DNA from: Streptosporangiaceae bacterium
GTDB taxonomy: Bacteria; Actinomycetota; Actinomycetes; Streptosporangiales; Streptosporangiaceae
Assembly (NCBI GenBank): GCA_030045215.1
Contig: JASIBJ010000383.1
Coordinates: 1 to 16,270 of the forward strand
Direction of reading: 5' to 3'
DNA length: 16,270 bases
Shown: positions 12,444 to 16,270 of the stretch, in pieces
Layout: every line of letters starts with the position of its first letter
Numbering within the stretch: position 1 is the first letter of the stretch
The notes under the pieces: model-generated
The model's database searches: none
The model's input: only the letters and a program-made list of their open reading frames with translations
What the model was told of the DNA's origin: nothing
Made by a program: the position numbers and the translations under genes

Positions 12444-14636
12444 GTGAGCGAAACCATGGACCTGTTCTCCGCTGACCTGCCTGAGCCGGGTGACCAGGCC
12501 GCCGGCGTGGCGCCGTCGGCCGGGGCTTCCCACGAGCCGGACAGCGCGGTACGCTCCTGGCCGGATGCCGTTGAACCGGCTAACGAAGTCGGCGAGGCCG
12601 GACCGGGTGTTCGTCCCGGCACTCGCGGCCAGGCCGCGGGGCTTTCAGCGCTGCTGCTGCCGGAGCTGCAGCGGATCGCTCAGTCCGAGGGCATCACCGG
12701 GACCGCGAAGATGCGGAAGGGCCAGCTCATCGCGGCAATCGAGGAGAGGCGGCAAGGCGGGGGGTCGCAGGGGGCCGGTTCCCCTGGCCATCAAGGCGGC
12801 GGATTGCGGGCGGTTACACCCCCGGATGACGAGCCATCGGCCCAGATCGAGACTTCTTATAACTCAGTCCAGCGGGGAGCGCCTGCGGGAGCCGGCGTTG
12901 ACCGCACCTTCGAGCAGGACGCCATGGAATCACAGACATCGACAGAGCCCGGACTGGGCGGCACCATGGCCGGCGGCGTCGGCGAGATGTCGCACGGGAT
13001 CGACGTTGGCATTGGTGGTACGCATTCAGGCGGAGAGGCAGTCACCGCCGCGAATGGCAGCACCGTGACCGGTTCGCCGCGCGAGGAGAGCCAGCAGGCT
13101 GGTGATGGCCAGCGCGGTGACCGCCGTCGGCGCGGCCCCCGACGGGACGAGGGCGACGACCAGCCCCGTACCGCCGGAGACGGGGCTGACTTCGGCCGCG
13201 AGCAGAGCGGCCGGGACCGCGAGCAGGGCAGCCGGGACCGCGAGCAGAGCGGCCGGGACCGCGACCAGGGCAGCCGGGACCGCGATCAGGGCGGCCGCGA
13301 TCGCGACCAGCAAAGTGGCCGGGACCGTGACCAGGGCCGCGAGCAGCAGGGGAATCGCGACCAGCAGGCGAACCGCGACCGGGACGACGATCGTGACGGC
13401 TCGGGCAGCCGCCGCAGCCGGGATCGGTACCGCAACCGCAACGCCGGCAGCCGGCGCCGCGAGCGCGGCAGTGGCGGTAATGACGCCGAGCCGGTGATCA
13501 GCGAGGACGACGTGCTGATCCCGATCGCGGGCATCCTCGACGTACTGGACAACTACGGGTTCGTGCGGACCACTGGCTACCTGCCAGGGCCGAACGACGT
13601 GTACGTCTCGCTCTCCCAGGTCCGCAGGTACGGCCTGCGGAAGGGCGACGTAATCGAGGGTGCCATCCGGCAGCCGCGCGAAGGCGAGCGCAGGGAGAAG
13701 TTCAACGCGCTGGTCCGCCTCGACAAGATCAACGGCTTGGACCCCGAGCAGGCCAAGAACCGACCGGAGTTCGCCAAGCTCGTGCCGCTGTACCCGCAGG
13801 ACAGGCTGCGGCTTGAGACCGATCCGACCGTCATGACGACCCGGATCATCGACCTGATCTGCCCGATCGGCAAGGGCCAGCGCGGGCTCATCGTGTCGCC
13901 GCCTAAGGCCGGCAAGACGATGATCCTGCAGGCGATCGCGAACGCGATCACGAAGAACAGCCCCGAGTGCCACCTCATGGTCGTCCTCGTCGACGAGCGG
14001 CCAGAGGAAGTCACGGACATGCAGAGGACCGTGAAGGGCGAGGTCATTCACTCGACCTTCGACCGGCCCGCGGATGACCACACCACGGTCGCCGAGCTTG
14101 CCATCGAGCGGGCCAAGCGGCTGGTGGAGATGGGCCACGACGTGGTCGTGCTGCTGGACTCCATCACCCGTCTCGGCCGTGCCTACAACAACTCCGCGCC
14201 GGCCAGCGGCCGGATCATGTCCGGCGGCGTCGACTCGATGGCGCTATACCCGCCGAAGCGGTTCTTCGGCGCGGCCCGCAACATCGAGCACGGCGGATCG
14301 CTCACGATCCTGGCCACGGCTCTGATCGAGACCGGCTCCCGTGCCGATGAGGTGATCTTCGAGGAGTTCAAGGGCACGGGCAACATGGAATTGCGGCTGC
14401 GCCGCGAGCTGTCCGACAAGCGCATCTTCCCGGCGGTGGACGTCGACGCGTCCAGCACCCGCAAGGAGGAGCTGCTGATGTCACCGGAGGAGCTCAAGAT
14501 CGTCTGGCAGCTGCGCCGGGTCCTGCACTCGCTGGAGCCGCAGCAGGCCCTCGAGGTGCTGATGGACCGGATGAAGGGCACCAAGAGCAACACCGAGTTC
14601 CTGCTCCTGGTGCAGAAGACCTCGCCTGGCGCATAG
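12444..14636 (+). CDS. rho: Transcription termination factor Rho
   Basis: A 730-residue Rho, about 310 longer than E. coli Rho. A Rho_N/SAP-like helical segment lies at about 64-102 (GLSALLLPELQRIAQSEGIT). A disordered region of about 250 residues follows, Arg/Asp/Gln/Gly-rich at 220-347. The cold-shock RNA-binding domain is at about 355-430 (DNYGFVRTTGYLPGPNDVYV). The ATPase core has Walker A SPPKAGKT (485-492), Walker B VVLLDSITR with D572, and the RLGRAYN segment after it. All core residues look intact. Rho forms a hexameric RNA translocase that ends transcription. The long insert is typical of actinobacterial Rho and is thought to help bind RNA in GC-rich hosts. GTG 12444 has GGAAGG about 8 bases upstream; ATG 12456 is an alternative. 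A hairpin terminator follows, and rpmE is downstream. Confidence 0.97.
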   Translation: MSETMDLFSADLPEPGDQAAGVAPSAGASHEPDSAVRSWPDAVEPANEVGEAGPGVRPGTRGQAAGLSALLLPELQRIAQSEGITGTAKMRKGQLIAAIEERRQGGGSQGAGSPGHQGGGLRAVTPPDDEPSAQIETSYNSVQRGAPAGAGVDRTFEQDAMESQTSTEPGLGGTMAGGVGEMSHGIDVGIGGTHSGGEAVTAANGSTVTGSPREESQQAGDGQRGDRRRRGPRRDEGDDQPRTAGDGADFGREQSGRDREQGSRDREQSGRDRDQGSRDRDQGGRDRDQQSGRDRDQGREQQGNRDQQANRDRDDDRDGSGSRRSRDRYRNRNAGSRRRERGSGGNDAEPVISEDDVLIPIAGILDVLDNYGFVRTTGYLPGPNDVYVSLSQVRRYGLRKGDVIEGAIRQPREGERREKFNALVRLDKINGLDPEQAKNRPEFAKLVPLYPQDRLRLETDPTVMTTRIIDLICPIGKGQRGLIVSPPKAGKTMILQAIANAITKNSPECHLMVVLVDERPEEVTDMQRTVKGEVIHSTFDRPADDHTTVAELAIERAKRLVEMGHDVVVLLDSITRLGRAYNNSAPASGRIMSGGVDSMALYPPKRFFGAARNIEHGGSLTILATALIETGSRADEVIFEEFKGTGNMELRLRRELSDKRIFPAVDVDASSTRKEELLMSPEELKIVWQLRRVLHSLEPQQALEVLMDRMKGTKSNTEFLLLVQKTSPGA
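13194..13380 (+). repeat. 21-bp tandem repeats inside rho (7-residue units)
   Basis: Residues 251-312 of Rho repeat a unit of the form (S/G)-(G/S)-R-D-R-(E/D)-Q at least five times in register, then degenerate to QQGNRDQQANRD. At DNA level the unit is 21 bases, for example copies starting GGCCGGGACCGCGAGCAG. Such repeats can gain or lose units by slippage, so length should vary between strains. Confidence 0.8.
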
Positions 14637-14650
14637 CCGCCGCGCGGCAG

Positions 14651-14670
14651 TCCCGGCCGAAGAGCCGGGA
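14651..14670 (+). terminator. Hairpin terminator after rho
   Basis: TCCCGGC (14651-14657) pairs with GCCGGGA (14664-14670) across a 6-base loop, 14 bases after the rho stop. A weak ATCTCC follows and there is no T-run, which is usual for GC-rich actinomycetes. Confidence 0.5.
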
Positions 14671-14744
14671 ATCTCCAGGTGCCTGGTGACGTTGCAGCAT
14701 CTGGCACACTGGTAGGCCTAACAATGGCGGTACCGGTTCACGCC

Positions 14745-14760
14745 CCGCCGCTGGCGGCGG
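14745..14760 (+). promoter_or_regulatory. Hairpin in the rpmE leader
   Basis: CCGCCG and CGGCGG pair around a CTGG loop, 33 bases before the rpmE start. It is a candidate leader structure for control of L31 expression; low-complexity GC sequence could also give this by chance. Confidence 0.3.
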
Positions 14761-14793
14761 CGACCCGGCGACCGCGGGAACCAGGAGTTAGCG

Positions 14794-15012
14794 ATGAAGT
14801 CCGGAATTCACCCGGAATACGTGGTCACGACCGTGACCTGCAGCTGTGGCGAGACGTTCACGACCCGCAGCACCGCGAAGAACGGTGTCATCCACGCCGA
14901 TGTCTGCTCGAGCTGCCACCCGTTCTACACGGGCAAGCAGAAGATCCTCGACACCGGCGGCCGAGTCGCGAGGTTCGAGCGCCGGTTCGGCAAGAAGTCC
15001 GGCGCCACGTAG
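14794..15012 (+). CDS. rpmE: Large-subunit ribosomal protein bL31, zinc-binding form
   Basis: A 72-residue bL31. Its N-terminus [10 protein letters not shown] is the family signature. Cys16 and Cys18 (CSCGETF) with Cys38 and Cys41 ([12 protein letters not shown]) form the four-Cys zinc site of the C+ type. The tail [14 protein letters not shown] binds rRNA and bridges the subunits. Full length. A C+ L31 implies that the organism may keep a C- paralogue elsewhere for zinc starvation; none is in the window. AGGAG lies about 7 bases before ATG 14794. The gap to rho contains a terminator and a GC hairpin, so rpmE probably has its own promoter. Confidence 0.97.
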   Translation: MKSGIHPEYVVTTVTCSCGETFTTRSTAKNGVIHADVCSSCHPFYTGKQKILDTGGRVARFERRFGKKSGAT

Positions 15013-15041
15013 CACGTCTCACGCAGCCCTTAGCTGCGCTT

Positions 15042-15082
15042 ATAGTCCGGATTGCCCTGTTCGCGGCGGCAGTCCGGACTAT
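15042..15082. terminator. Strong 15-bp hairpin between rpmE and prfA
   Basis: ATAGTCCGGATTGCC (15042-15056) pairs with GGCAGTCCGGACTAT (15068-15082). In RNA this is 14 Watson-Crick pairs plus one G-U, closing an 11-base loop. The outer 10 bp are perfectly palindromic and the stem is not merely GC filler. No T-run follows. It probably ends or attenuates the rpmE transcript before prfA, or protects its 3' end. Confidence 0.65.
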
Positions 15083-15194
15083 GTATGTGTGGCCGAGCCG
15101 TGCCCGCCCGTAGGGTGAGCCAGCGGCGGCAACATTTCGTGGCGGCGCGCAGTCGCGCGGTGCCGAGCCCGTTCCCGGTATAGGAGGTAAGCAA

Positions 15195-16259
15195 ATGTTC
15201 GAGCGGCTTGCCGACCTTGCCGCTGAGCATGCCCAGCTTGAGCAGGATCTGGCCGACCCCTCGATCCACGCCGATCCAGAGCGGACCAGGACGCTCAGCC
15301 GGCGCTACGGCGAGCTCACGCCGATAGTCCAGGCCTATCGGGAGTGGCAGCAGACGGCCGGGGATGAAGCCACGGCGCGGGAACTCGCGCATGAGGATGC
15401 GTCGTTCGCCGCTGAGGCGCAGGAACTGGCGGCGCGGCGGGAGGAACTGGAGCACCGTCTCAATGTGCTGCTCGTGCCACGCGACCCGAACGACGACAAA
15501 GACGTGATCCTGGAGGTCAAGGCCGGGGAGGGCGGCGAGGAGTCGGCCCTGTTTGCCGGTGACCTACTGCGGATGTACCAGCGCTACGCCGAGCGGCACG
15601 GATGGAAGACGGAGATCCTCGACTCGACCATGACCGGTCTCGGCGGCTACAAGGACGTCACGATGGCGGTCAAGGCCCGCGGTGACGAAGGGGCTTGGTC
15701 GCAGCTGAAGTACGAGGGCGGCGTGCACCGCGTGCAGCGCGTGCCTGCTACCGAGTCCCAGGGCCGGATTCACACGTCCGCGGCCGGGGTGCTCGTGATG
15801 CCCGAGGCTGACCCCGTCGATGTGACGATCGATCCGAACGACCTGAAGATCGACGTTTTCCGGTCCTCCGGTCCCGGCGGCCAGAGCGTCAACACCACCG
15901 ACTCGGCCGTGCGGATCACTCACCTCCCCACGGGAGTGGTTGTCTCCTGCCAGAACGAGAAGAGCCAACTGCAGAACAAGGAGCAGGCGATGCGCGTCCT
16001 GCGGGCCCGGTTGCTCGCGGTGGCGCAGGAGGAGGCGGACGCCGCAGCGTCGGCCGAGCGGCGCAGCCAGGTCGCGACCGTGGACCGGTCCCAGCGGGTG
16101 CGCACCTATAACTTCCCTGAGAACCGGATCTCCGATCACCGCGTCGGCTTCAAGGCTTACAACCTCGACCAGGTCATTGACGGCGACTTGGACGCGGTCA
16201 TCAGCGCGCTGATCGAGGCGGACCGGGCGGAGAAGATCGCCAGTGCCCAGGCGAGCTGA
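15195..16259 (+). CDS. prfA: Peptide chain release factor 1 (RF1)
   Basis: A 354-residue RF1, full length. The N-terminal helical domain (1-100) is followed by the codon-recognition domain with the PAT tripeptide (184-186, [13 protein letters not shown]), the RF1-type motif for UAA/UAG. The GGQ loop is [12 protein letters not shown] with GGQ at 228-230, which triggers peptide release. The C-terminal [11 protein letters not shown] segment is typical. Start ATG 15195 has a near-perfect AGGAGGT 6 bases upstream, the strongest ribosome-binding site in the window. The next gene appears to begin one base after the TGA, as prmC often does. The Gln of GGQ is the methylation target of PrmC. Confidence 0.97.
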   Translation: MFERLADLAAEHAQLEQDLADPSIHADPERTRTLSRRYGELTPIVQAYREWQQTAGDEATARELAHEDASFAAEAQELAARREELEHRLNVLLVPRDPNDDKDVILEVKAGEGGEESALFAGDLLRMYQRYAERHGWKTEILDSTMTGLGGYKDVTMAVKARGDEGAWSQLKYEGGVHRVQRVPATESQGRIHTSAAGVLVMPEADPVDVTIDPNDLKIDVFRSSGPGGQSVNTTDSAVRITHLPTGVVVSCQNEKSQLQNKEQAMRVLRARLLAVAQEEADAAASAERRSQVATVDRSQRVRTYNFPENRISDHRVGFKAYNLDQVIDGDLDAVISALIEADRAEKIASAQAS

Positions 16260-16270
16260 GTGAGCCCTTG
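16260..16270 (+). CDS. Probable start of prmC (partial)
   Basis: GTG at 16260 immediately follows the prfA stop (TGA-GTG) and opens a frame reading MSP before the window ends. In actinomycetes the RF methyltransferase gene prmC usually follows prfA directly. The call rests on position and the start codon only, with 11 bases visible. Confidence 0.4.

Noticed and set aside
13194..13380. CRISPR-like regular repeats
   Set aside because: The repeats are 21-bp tandem units inside the rho reading frame, with no spacers between them and no cas genes nearby.
13026..14138. 370-codon minus-strand open frame
   Set aside because: It is the antisense shadow of rho. Its Val/Ala/Pro-rich composition mirrors the Rho repeats and it has no motif of its own.

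Overview
The window comes from a very GC-rich actinomycete (Actinomycetota). The evidence is the gene order rho-rpmE-prfA, a Rho factor with a long Arg/Asp/Gly-rich insert, frequent GTG starts, and several -10 boxes placed exactly for leaderless transcripts. The species cannot be named from this stretch.

The right part (about 9942-16270) is chromosomal core. It holds a tRNA-Arg(CCG) on the minus strand, a stand-alone receiver protein, an ArgRS-like protein that has lost its catalytic domain, an 811-base gene-poor gap, then rho, rpmE (L31 with a zinc site) and prfA (RF1). The first bases of what is probably prmC close the window. lysA, hom, thrC and thrB, which often precede rho in related genomes, are not in the gap.

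The left part (about 231-9941) looks like a decayed genomic island built up at the 3' end of the tRNA-Arg gene. A 46-bp copy of the tRNA 3' half lies at 231-276. A 22-bp copy of its 3' end lies at 8622-8643, with the tRNA's own downstream flank repeated beside it. No integrase is visible. The cargo mixes intact genes and debris: a DUF4143-type ATPase, the tail of a response regulator and the head of its histidine kinase, a translationally coupled glycosyltransferase-acyltransferase pair, a broken AbiEii-like nucleotidyltransferase, a secreted S53 peptidase lipoprotein, the first codons of another response regulator, an ArsR-type regulator, and a small-protein/nucleotidyltransferase pair whose nucleotidyltransferase seems to have lost a catalytic aspartate.

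The observations most worth following are: (1) the S53 peptidase, which carries a small two-cysteine lipoprotein domain where the usual pro-domain should be, and faces a palindrome-rich control region in front of a response-regulator stump; (2) the double att-site accretion at tRNA-Arg, with a leader repeated before three unrelated minus-strand starts; (3) the catalytically empty ArgRS-like protein close to the tRNA-Arg gene. I see no CRISPR array, no intact transposase and no complete known defence system.
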